DNA of 5,101 bases from the NCBI GenBank assembly GCA_023433825.1, contig JAEYTU010000200.1, positions 1 to 5,101 on the forward strand. Reading direction: 5' to 3'. Of the stretch, positions 1 through 5,101 are shown piece after piece. Position 1 is the stretch's first letter. Every line of letters begins with the position of its first letter. The DNA comes from Planctomycetota bacterium. Lineage in GTDB: Bacteria > Planctomycetota > UBA1135 > UBA2386. The notes beneath the pieces are model-generated. The model was given only the letters and a program-made list of their open reading frames with translations, did not search any database and was not told the origin of the DNA. The translations under genes were made by a program, and so were the position numbers.

Positions 1-57
1 GTTGCGGGCCGTGGTGACGGAATCCTCGTCGCTCGCAGTACGGCATCCACAAACCCC

Positions 58-62
58 AGGAA
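58..62 (+). promoter_or_regulatory. Shine-Dalgarno site for the YafK-type gene
   Basis: AGGAA sits 8 nt before the ATG at 71. It supports this start over the TTG at position 2, which has no visible upstream context in the window. Confidence 0.6.
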
Positions 63-70
63 TCCCGCGA

Positions 71-808
71 ATGCGCACCACGCGCCGGTTCGGCCTGACC
101 CTCGTCATCGCCATTGCCGTGGTGACCCTGGCGCTCGCGTTCGGTCCGCTTCGTGCGACGCTTTGGAACGTCGTCGCGAGCACCCGCGGCGCCCACACCG
201 TCGACAGCCGGCTCGCGCAGTTCGGGGACGCGGTGCATGCGCGGCTCCGCCCGGCGTTCGAGGCAGCCGGCGTCCCGCTGCCGCCGGCACGGCTGGCGTT
301 CGTCGCGTTCAAGGACACGAAGACGCTCGAGGTATACGCGCGCGCCGCCGACCGCTCGCCGTGGCGTCACGTCACGACCTACCCGATCCTCGCGGCGAGC
401 GGCGGCCCCGGCCCGAAGCTGCGCGAAGGCGATCGCCAGGTCCCCGAGGGCATCTACCGCGTCGAGTCGCTGAACCCGAACAGCCGCTTCCACGTCTCGC
501 TGCGCCTCGACTACCCGAACGCGTTCGACCGGCGCATGGCGAAGGCCGACGGCCGGACCGATCTCGGCGGCGACATCATGATCCACGGCAGCGCCGTCTC
601 GATCGGCTGCCTCGCGATCGGCGACGCGGCCGCCGAGGACCTGTTCGCACTCACCGCCGACGTCGGAACGCCGAACGTCACCGTGCTCATCAGCCCGACC
701 GACTTTCGCGTCGCGCACCCGGCAACTTTGAACGACACACCTCCCTGGGTCGCCGAACTCCACGCCTCCCTGCGCGACGCGCTGCGCGACTTCCCCTCGC
801 GCAACTGA
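71..808 (+). CDS. YafK-type L,D-transpeptidase-fold (YkuD domain) protein, membrane-anchored
   Basis: A 245-residue protein of the YkuD family, YafK branch. YkuD enzymes act on peptidoglycan stem peptides outside the inner membrane; E. coli YafK (DpaA) releases Braun lipoprotein from peptidoglycan. Seen: a basic N-terminus (MRTTRR), then one hydrophobic segment at about residues 8-25, a signal anchor or uncleaved signal. The domain follows from about residue 72. It includes the YafK-like stretch LREGDRQVPEG (117-127) and the active-site block IHGSAVSIGC, with His172 and the nucleophile Cys180. The usual SHGC is SIGC here, as in YafK proteins, so the active site looks complete. The ATG at 71 is chosen because AGGAA lies 8 nt upstream and it puts the hydrophobic segment next to the N-terminus. 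A TTG at 2 would add 23 polar residues before the signal. The gene is separated by 111 bp from the glycosyltransferase operon and may not be part of it. The exact reaction (transpeptidation or hydrolysis) cannot be read from sequence. Confidence 0.9.
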   Translation: MRTTRRFGLTLVIAIAVVTLALAFGPLRATLWNVVASTRGAHTVDSRLAQFGDAVHARLRPAFEAAGVPLPPARLAFVAFKDTKTLEVYARAADRSPWRHVTTYPILAASGGPGPKLREGDRQVPEGIYRVESLNPNSRFHVSLRLDYPNAFDRRMAKADGRTDLGGDIMIHGSAVSIGCLAIGDAAAEDLFALTADVGTPNVTVLISPTDFRVAHPATLNDTPPWVAELHASLRDALRDFPSRN

Positions 809-919
809 CACGGCGCCACCGTCGCCTTCACCCGCCGGGACCCGGAAGCCGACATGGCACCGATGCGACCCGACCGCGCCACCGCCCCCCTCCACCCCCA
901 CCGCGCCCGCTGACCCGCG
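809..919 (+). other. Intergenic spacer with C-rich, G-poor tract
   Basis: The only real gap in the window. It holds a weak hairpin at 835-845 (CCGG, 3-nt loop, CCGG) with no T-run after it, so no intrinsic terminator. Next comes a C-rich tract, with no G at all in 885-902. I see no convincing -35/-10 pair. A promoter for the downstream operon is expected here or further upstream but cannot be pointed to. The gap also contains the possible leader ORF at 854-913. Confidence 0.5.
854..913 (+). CDS. Possible 19-codon leader/upstream ORF before the glycosyltransferase
   Basis: A short frame encoding MAPMRPDRATAPLHPHRAR. It starts at ATG 854 with GGAAG (844-848) 5 nt upstream, and ends at TGA 911-913, only 6 nt before the ATG of the glycosyltransferase and in the same frame. 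The glycosyltransferase start has no recognisable Shine-Dalgarno sequence, so ribosomes finishing here could re-initiate on it (translational coupling). The last 14 or so sense codons all end in C, like the neighbouring genes, but the stretch is C-rich anyway, so this is weak evidence of coding. I know of no family for the peptide. It is rich in Pro, Arg and Ala, with no run of one amino acid that would suggest a classical attenuator. It may be chance. Confidence 0.25.
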   Translation: MAPMRPDRATAPLHPHRAR

Positions 920-3475
920 ATGGCCGAACCTCTCGTCACCGCCATCGTCTCGACCTGGTCGGCAGAGCGCTTCATGGCCGGGTGCCTCGAGGACCTGCTG
1001 GCGCAGACGATGGCCGACCGGATCGAAATCCTCGTCGTCGACGCGTGCTCGCCGCAGAACGAGGGCGACATCGTCCGGCGGTTCCAGCAGAGCCACGCGA
1101 ACGTCCGCTACGTCCGCACGGCGGAGCGGGAGGCGTCGTCGCGCACGTTCAATCGCGCGATCGGCCTCGCGCGCGGCCGCTATCTGACGACGGCGAACAC
1201 CGACGATCGCCACCGCCCCGACTTCTTCGAGCGCATGACCGGCGTGCTCGAACGCCATCCCGAGTTCGCGCTCGTCTATGCGGACTCGTGGATCACGACC
1301 CACGCGAACGAGACGTTCGCCACGCACACGGCGACGCGCCGCTATGCGTGGCCCGACTACACGCACACGACGGCGCTCTCGTGCTGTCTGTTCGGCGCGC
1401 AGCCGGTCTGGCGGCGCGACGTGCACGCCGTCGTCGGTCATTTCGACGAAGCCTGTCTGCGCGCGAACGACCAGGACATGTTCGTGCGGATCGCCGCGCG
1501 CTTCGGTGCCGTGCATCTGGCCGAGACGCTCGGGCTGTTCCTGGCGCGCCCCGACAGCGTCAGCGGCGCCGACCATCGCCGTGAGACGCTCGCCGAGGTC
1601 CTCGCGGTCCTGCGTCGCCATCGCACTGGGATCCCACTGAACGACCTCTTCCCGGCATTGCGCGCACCCACGAATGCGAACGACGCGCTCGCACACGCCG
1701 CCGCGCTGTTCGAGATGGGCAACCTCTGCGCACTCGGTCCCTACAACGACGGCACGCTGGCCCTCGACTTCTGGCGGCGCGCGATCGAGCTGCCGCTCGG
1801 CACGCCGCACGTCGCGCGCATTCGCTGCGCCTATGCCAACAACACCGGCTGCGTGCTCGCCGCCGCAGGCGAACGCGACGCTGCGTCCCGCGCACTGCGG
1901 CTCGCCGGCGACCTTCCGGAGGCCGCCCACAATCGCTCCCTGCTGGCCGCCGCACCGCCCGCGCAATCGCCACGCCTGCGCGACCTCGCCTACGCCGGCA
2001 TCCCGCACGCCGTCGTCACCGACAGTCGGCGCACGCGCGGACTGAAGCTCGCGCCCGGTGGCGGCTACGCATTCACGCCGGCGCACGAACAACTGCCGTG
2101 GAACGTCTACGACGGTCCCGACGGCGTCGTCCGCGACGAGCGCACGTGGACGCTCCCGACGCCGCACGCAGCGACTCCGTCGGCCCAAGACCACGACACC
2201 CCCGAGCACGTCCTGCTCGTCATGTACGGCTGGGCCGACAGCGGCGGCGGAACGATCCTGCCGCGCCAGTTCGCGCTCGCACTCGCCGCGCGCGGCCATC
2301 GCGTCTCCGTCGTCTACGCCGCCGCGCGCGCCATCCCGGATCTCCCGCCCTACGGCGTCCACCGGACCACCGAAGGCGGCGTCGCATTGCACGGCATCTG
2401 CAATCGACCGACCGCGTTCATGGACCTCGCAGCCCCAGAGCGCGAGATCGACGACGAACGCGTCCGCACGACGTTCGCCGCATTGCTCGACGAACTCGCG
2501 CCCGAGGTCGTGCACTTCTTCAACCTGCACAATCTCGGGATGTCACTTCCGGCGGAGTGCCGCGCGCGCGCGATCCCGACGCTCTTCAGCTCGAACAACT
2601 ACTGGCCGATCTGCCCGCGCCTCTACCTCGCGAGCGAACGCCTCGACCTGTGCACCGGCGCCAGCGCCGACGGCACGAAGTGCGAACGCTGCCTCGGTCA
2701 GACCGGCACCGCCGCCGCCCACGCCGCGCGCCGCCGGGCGGGACTCGCGATGCTCGACGACGCGATCGACCTGCATCTCGCGACGTCGCACCGCGTTCGC
2801 GATCTCTATGTCGGCGCCGGCGCGGATCCGGCCCGGATCCGCGTCCTGCAGCAGCAGCCGCCGACCGTCGACGCGATTTGGGAACGCATCGGTTCGCGCC
2901 GCGTCGTCGTCGACCGCCTGTCGCGCCCATTGCGCGTCGCATTCGTCGGTTCGGTGCTCCCGCACAAGGGCGTCCACGTCCTCGCCGCCGCGCTGCAGCA
3001 GATCCCGCCCGGCGCGGTCGAATGCGTCGTCCTCGGCGACCAGCACAAGGACTACGTCGCGCACCTGCGCGGCATCGACGCGCGTCACGCGCTGCACTTC
3101 GTCGGCGGCTATCCACAACAGGCCCTGCCCGAGCTGCTGGCGAAGGTCGACGTCGTCGTCGTGCCGTCGGTCTGGGACGACTGCGCGCCGCTGGTCGTCG
3201 CCGAGGCCCTCGCCGCCCGCGCGCCGGTCGTCGGCAGCCGGATCGGCGGCATCCCCGACTTCGTGACCGACGGGGCGAACGGCTTCCTGTTCACGCCCGG
3301 CGACGGCAAGGACCTCGCCCGCTGCCTCGCCGCATTCACGACCGACCCGACGCTGCTCGGCCGAATGCAGGCCGCGATCGAAGCGCCGCGCGGGTTCGCC
3401 GCCTACGTCGACGACGTCCTCGCCACCTATCGCTCGCTCCCGGTCTCGGCACCGCTCGCGCTCAAGGCGCGCTGA
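920..3475 (+). CDS. Two-domain glycosyltransferase: GT2 (N-terminal) - TPR-like linker - GT4 (C-terminal)
   Basis: An 851-residue, probably cytoplasmic or membrane-peripheral, glycan-assembly enzyme with two transferase modules. Residues 1-225 form a GT2 (GT-A) domain. It opens with PLVTAIVSTWSAERF, has VDACSP (Asp41), the metal/nucleotide motif NTDDRH (93-98, Asp95/Asp96) and the late acidic motif NDQDMF (183-188). Residues about 250-345 are helical and TPR-like. Residues about 430-830 form a GT4 (GT-B) domain: a Gly-rich loop SGGGTILPRQ (441-450), four Cys at 565, 578, 588 and 591, FVGSVLPHKG (675-684) with Lys683, and WDDCAPLVVAEAL (752-764). In the last, the usual E-x7-E is D754-x7-E762. 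Each half is near normal single-domain length, so this is a true fusion. Neither sugar donor can be assigned. An in-frame TGA at 911 blocks any longer N-terminus, and ATG 920 leads straight into the first beta strand; no Shine-Dalgarno sequence is seen. No membrane segment or signal peptide is seen. The epimerase gene follows after 22 bp, implying one transcript. Confidence 0.92.
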   Translation: MAEPLVTAIVSTWSAERFMAGCLEDLLAQTMADRIEILVVDACSPQNEGDIVRRFQQSHANVRYVRTAEREASSRTFNRAIGLARGRYLTTANTDDRHRPDFFERMTGVLERHPEFALVYADSWITTHANETFATHTATRRYAWPDYTHTTALSCCLFGAQPVWRRDVHAVVGHFDEACLRANDQDMFVRIAARFGAVHLAETLGLFLARPDSVSGADHRRETLAEVLAVLRRHRTGIPLNDLFPALRAPTNANDALAHAAALFEMGNLCALGPYNDGTLALDFWRRAIELPLGTPHVARIRCAYANNTGCVLAAAGERDAASRALRLAGDLPEAAHNRSLLAAAPPAQSPRLRDLAYAGIPHAVVTDSRRTRGLKLAPGGGYAFTPAHEQLPWNVYDGPDGVVRDERTWTLPTPHAATPSAQDHDTPEHVLLVMYGWADSGGGTILPRQFALALAARGHRVSVVYAAARAIPDLPPYGVHRTTEGGVALHGICNRPTAFMDLAAPEREIDDERVRTTFAALLDELAPEVVHFFNLHNLGMSLPAECRARAIPTLFSSNNYWPICPRLYLASERLDLCTGASADGTKCERCLGQTGTAAAHAARRRAGLAMLDDAIDLHLATSHRVRDLYVGAGADPARIRVLQQQPPTVDAIWERIGSRRVVVDRLSRPLRVAFVGSVLPHKGVHVLAAALQQIPPGAVECVVLGDQHKDYVAHLRGIDARHALHFVGGYPQQALPELLAKVDVVVVPSVWDDCAPLVVAEALAARAPVVGSRIGGIPDFVTDGANGFLFTPGDGKDLARCLAAFTTDPTLLGRMQAAIEAPRGFAAYVDDVLATYRSLPVSAPLALKAR
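2821..2843. repeat. 23-nt near-perfect palindrome inside the GT4 domain
   Basis: The 11-nt arm CGCGGATCCGG (2821-2831) is followed by a single C (2832) and then its exact reverse complement CCGGATCCGCG (2833-2843). The pairing does not extend further (G2820 against T2844). It encodes residues around ADPARIRV, a common motif in GT4 proteins, so it may simply result from codon choice. It could also act as a cruciform, an RNA hairpin or a protein-binding dyad. Confidence 0.6.
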
Positions 3476-3487
3476 CGAACTGCCGAC

Positions 3488-3491
3488 AGGA
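3488..3491 (+). promoter_or_regulatory. Shine-Dalgarno site for the epimerase gene
   Basis: AGGA lies 6 nt before the ATG at 3498, within the 22-nt gap after the glycosyltransferase stop. It supports that start. Confidence 0.6.
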
Positions 3492-3497
3492 CGGCCC

Positions 3498-4013
3498 ATG
3501 CAGGCCCTCCCGACCGAACTGGTCGGCGTGAAGCTCCTCGTCCCCGAGGCCTTCGCCGACCACCGCGGCACCTACGTCGAGCTCTACGACACCGAGAAGT
3601 ACCGCACCGCGTGCGGCGGCCTCGACTTCGTGCAGGACGACGTCTCGACATCGCACGAACGCGTCCTGCGCGGCCTCCACGGCGACTTCGTGACGACCAA
3701 GCTCGTCAGCGTGCTGCACGGCGAAGGCTACGCGGTGCTCGCCGACAATCGCCCCGAGTCGCGCACCTATCGCCGGTGGCAGGCGTTCACGCTGACCGCC
3801 GAGAACCGCAATCAACTGCTGATCCCGCCCGGGATCGGCAACTCCGTCCTCTGCGTCCGCGGTCCGCTCGTCTACTGGTACAAGCAGACGACTCATTTCG
3901 CAGAGGGACGCCAGTTCACGATCCGTTGGAACGACCCCGAATGGGGATTCGTCTGGCCGATCGACGATCCGATCCTGTCGGCGCGCGACGCACAGGGGGC
4001 CTATGCGCATTGA
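3498..4013 (+). CDS. RmlC-like NDP-4-keto-6-deoxy-sugar C3/C5 epimerase (cupin), non-classical type
   Basis: A 171-residue cupin of the RmlC (dTDP-4-dehydrorhamnose 3,5-epimerase) superfamily. These enzymes invert C3 and/or C5 of nucleotide-linked 4-keto-6-deoxy sugars in the cytoplasm. Aligned by eye to Salmonella RmlC, the catalytic set is kept: His61 (RGLH), Tyr128 (YWYK) and Asp164 (SARD), matching RmlC His63, Tyr133 and Asp170. Arg23, Gln46, Arg58 and Lys68 also match conserved positions. Two signatures differ. RGLH is followed by GD with a shorter loop to Lys68, and the PEGFAHG motif is PPGIGNS (110-116), which puts Asn115 where RmlC has His120. From memory, Campylobacter Cj1430-type epimerases, which act on GDP-6-deoxy-heptose intermediates, share both features. 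I therefore doubt a dTDP-rhamnose role and infer a GDP-linked substrate. It is slightly shorter than RmlC (about 180 residues). AGGA precedes the ATG, and the 3' end overlaps the next gene by 11 nt. Confidence 0.88.
   Translation: MQALPTELVGVKLLVPEAFADHRGTYVELYDTEKYRTACGGLDFVQDDVSTSHERVLRGLHGDFVTTKLVSVLHGEGYAVLADNRPESRTYRRWQAFTLTAENRNQLLIPPGIGNSVLCVRGPLVYWYKQTTHFAEGRQFTIRWNDPEWGFVWPIDDPILSARDAQGAYAH
3994..3999 (+). promoter_or_regulatory. Shine-Dalgarno site for the SDR gene, inside the epimerase gene
   Basis: AGGGGG lies within the last codons of the epimerase gene, only 3 nt before the ATG at 4003. The spacing is shorter than usual. No other start codon lies between it and the Rossmann motif, so the 4003 start stands. 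Confidence 0.5.
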
Positions 4014-5028
4014 GCGATCCGCGCCGCGCTGCCTGATCACCGGGATCACCGGAATGGTCGGGTCGCACCTCGTCGACCACCTCTTGGCGGCCACCGATTG
4101 GGAGATCCACGGGCTGCTGCGGTGGAACGAGGACCTGTCGAACCTCGATCACGTGCTGCCGCGCATCAATGCCGGTGACCGCGTCTTCCTTCATTACGGC
4201 GACCTGAACGACGTCCCGTCGCTGCAGCGCGCCGTCGCGGCGTCGAAGCCCGACTACGTCTTCCACCTCGCCGCGCAGAGCTATCCGAAGACCAGCTTCG
4301 ACGCGCCGCTCGAGACGCTGCAGACGAACATACTCGGCACCGCGGGACTGCTCGAAGCGATCCGCACGTCGGGGCGGCATCCGGTCGTCCACGTCTGCGC
4401 GTCGTCGGAAGTGTTCGGACGCGTCCCGCGCGAACGACTGCCGATCCGCGAGGACGCGCCGTTCCACCCGGCATCGCCCTATGCGATCTCGAAGGTCGGC
4501 ACCGATCTCGTCGGCCGGTTCTATGCCGAGGCCTACGGGATGTGCGTCGTCACGACGCGGATGTTCACGCACACCGGCCCACGCCGCGGCGACGTCTTCG
4601 CCGAGTCGACGTTCGCGAAGCAGATCGCATTGATCGAGGAAGGCGAGATCCCGCCGGTCCTGAAGGTCGGCAATCTCGATTCACTGCGAACGTGGGCCGA
4701 CGTCCGCGACGCCGTGCGCGCCTATCACCTGCTCGTCACGAAGAGCCCGATCGCCGGCGAGTACTACAACATCGGCGGCGCGTTCACTTGCACGGTCGGC
4801 GCGATGCTGGAGCACCTGCTGTCGTTGTCGACGGCGCCGAGCATCGAGGTCGTCGTCGACCCGGACCGGCTGCGTCCGATCGACGCCGACCTGCAGGTGC
4901 CGGACACGACGAAGTTCCGGACTCACACCGGCTGGGAACCGGTGTTCACGTTCGAACAGACGATGGCCGACCTGCTCGGGTACTGGCGGCAACGCGTCCG
5001 CAGCGGCCGGCACTTCCTCGTCCGATGA
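4003..5028 (+). CDS. GDP-mannose 4,6-dehydratase/RMD-group extended SDR
   Basis: A 341-residue NAD(P)-dependent nucleotide-sugar enzyme of the extended short-chain dehydrogenase/reductase family. Seen: the Rossmann motif GITGMVG (14-20) for the cofactor, LHYGDL (63-68), the strand motif FHLAAQSY (87-94), the active-site segment ASSEVFG (133-139), and Tyr160/Lys164 in SPYAISK. The candidate catalytic set is Ser134, Glu136, Tyr160 and Lys164. The C-terminal sugar-nucleotide region carries HTGPRRG (190-196), FAKQI (204-208), KVGNLDSLRTWADVRD (221-236) and LRP (290-292). These blocks are shared by GDP-mannose 4,6-dehydratase (GMD) and GDP-4-keto-6-deoxy-mannose reductase (RMD). LHYGDL and GPRRG lean to GMD; FAKQI and LRP lean to RMD. 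The Thr of typical dehydratases is Ser here, so dehydratase and reductase cannot be separated by eye. The length is normal. It overlaps the epimerase gene by 11 nt and the next gene by 4 nt, so it is probably translationally coupled. Its likely role is supplying a GDP-linked 6-deoxy hexose or heptose. Confidence 0.9.
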   Translation: MRIERSAPRCLITGITGMVGSHLVDHLLAATDWEIHGLLRWNEDLSNLDHVLPRINAGDRVFLHYGDLNDVPSLQRAVAASKPDYVFHLAAQSYPKTSFDAPLETLQTNILGTAGLLEAIRTSGRHPVVHVCASSEVFGRVPRERLPIREDAPFHPASPYAISKVGTDLVGRFYAEAYGMCVVTTRMFTHTGPRRGDVFAESTFAKQIALIEEGEIPPVLKVGNLDSLRTWADVRDAVRAYHLLVTKSPIAGEYYNIGGAFTCTVGAMLEHLLSLSTAPSIEVVVDPDRLRPIDADLQVPDTTKFRTHTGWEPVFTFEQTMADLLGYWRQRVRSGRHFLVR

Positions 5029-5101
5029 GCCGATTGCAGCTCGAACGCGCGGTCGACGCCGTTGCGGTCGCAGCGCCCGGTCAGCGCGGCTACGGCTACG
5101 C
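5025..5101 (+). CDS. Start of a further operon gene, cut by the window edge
   Basis: An open frame beginning at ATG 5025 and sharing ATGA with the stop of the SDR gene (TGA 5026-5028). Only 25 full codons are visible, beginning MSRLQLERAVDA, with no stop before the edge. This is too little to assign a family. The 4-nt overlap is typical of translationally coupled operon genes, and no independent Shine-Dalgarno site is clear. By context it may be another sugar-nucleotide, glycosyltransferase or methyltransferase gene, but nothing in the residues shows this. Confidence 0.55.
   Translation, partial: MSRLQLERAVDAVAVAAPGQRGYGY

Noticed and set aside
2..70. TTG start at position 2 for the YafK-type protein
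   Set aside because: It would place 23 polar residues before the hydrophobic anchor. ATG 71 has AGGAA at good spacing and gives a normal signal-anchor N-terminus.
835..845. Hairpin after the YafK-type gene as a terminator
   Set aside because: The stem is only 4 bp and no T-run follows, so it is not an intrinsic terminator.
511..1071. 186-codon antisense frame spanning the 809-919 gap
   Set aside because: It is mostly opposite supported genes and has no recognisable motifs.
163..1584. Long + strand frame of 473 codons
   Set aside because: The translation is a low-complexity Arg/Pro/Ala-rich product without motifs. It crosses the real gene 1/gene 2 boundary in another frame, as expected from high GC.
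2561..2572. Six CG dinucleotides in a row (possible Z-DNA)
   Set aside because: It encodes Arg-Ala-Arg-type codons in a GC-rich gene; short alternating CG runs are expected here.
3147..3165. Repeated GTCGTC/GTCGAC triplets as a microsatellite
   Set aside because: They are Val-Asp-Val codons of a GT-B beta strand using preferred C-ending codons; similar short runs occur throughout.
2098..3531. 477-codon + strand frame within the glycosyltransferase
   Set aside because: Its product is a shifted-frame Arg-rich translation, while the overlapping frame carries clear glycosyltransferase motifs.
2543..3571. 342-codon antisense frame
   Set aside because: It lies opposite the well-supported GT4 domain, its product is charged and repetitive without recognisable domains, and it crosses a gene junction.

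Overview
The window is very GC-rich, and most codons in the reading frames end in G or C. All supported genes lie on the + strand. It reads as chromosomal DNA of a high-GC Gram-negative-type bacterium. The basis is a YafK-type L,D-transpeptidase-fold protein next to a surface-polysaccharide or glycan gene cluster. A proteobacterium would fit, but nothing here fixes the taxon. I see no tRNA, rRNA, CRISPR array, transposase or integrase.

Layout. (1) Positions 71-808: a membrane-anchored YkuD/YafK-family protein with its catalytic Cys motif intact. (2) Positions 809-919: a 111-bp gap with a C-rich, G-poor stretch and a possible 19-codon leader ORF that stops 6 nt before the next gene. (3) Positions 920-3475: one 851-residue protein that joins a GT2 (GT-A fold) glycosyltransferase, a helical TPR-like middle and a GT4 (GT-B fold) glycosyltransferase. 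(4) Positions 3498-4013: an RmlC-like cupin epimerase. (5) Positions 4003-5028: an extended short-chain dehydrogenase/reductase of the GDP-mannose 4,6-dehydratase/RMD group. (6) From 5025 to the right edge: the first 25 codons of a further gene, joined to the previous one by an ATGA overlap.

Genes 2 to 6 look like one operon: gaps are 22 bp, then an 11-nt overlap, then a 4-nt overlap. The working model is a glycan assembly cassette. The SDR and the cupin enzyme would make or modify a nucleotide-activated deoxy sugar, and the two-domain glycosyltransferase would transfer one or two sugars onto an acceptor. The cupin protein carries RGLHGD and GNS signatures in place of the RGLH(Y/F)Q and AHG signatures of dTDP-rhamnose RmlC. 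From memory, this is the pattern of the Campylobacter GDP-6-deoxy-heptose C3/C5 epimerases. With a GMD/RMD-type partner beside it, a GDP-linked 6-deoxy hexose or heptose is more likely than dTDP-L-rhamnose. That is inference, not proof.

No wholly new system is evident. The points most worth checking are the glycosyltransferase fusion, the non-classical epimerase paired with the SDR, the possible leader ORF before a gene lacking a Shine-Dalgarno site, and a 23-nt near-perfect palindrome inside the glycosyltransferase gene.
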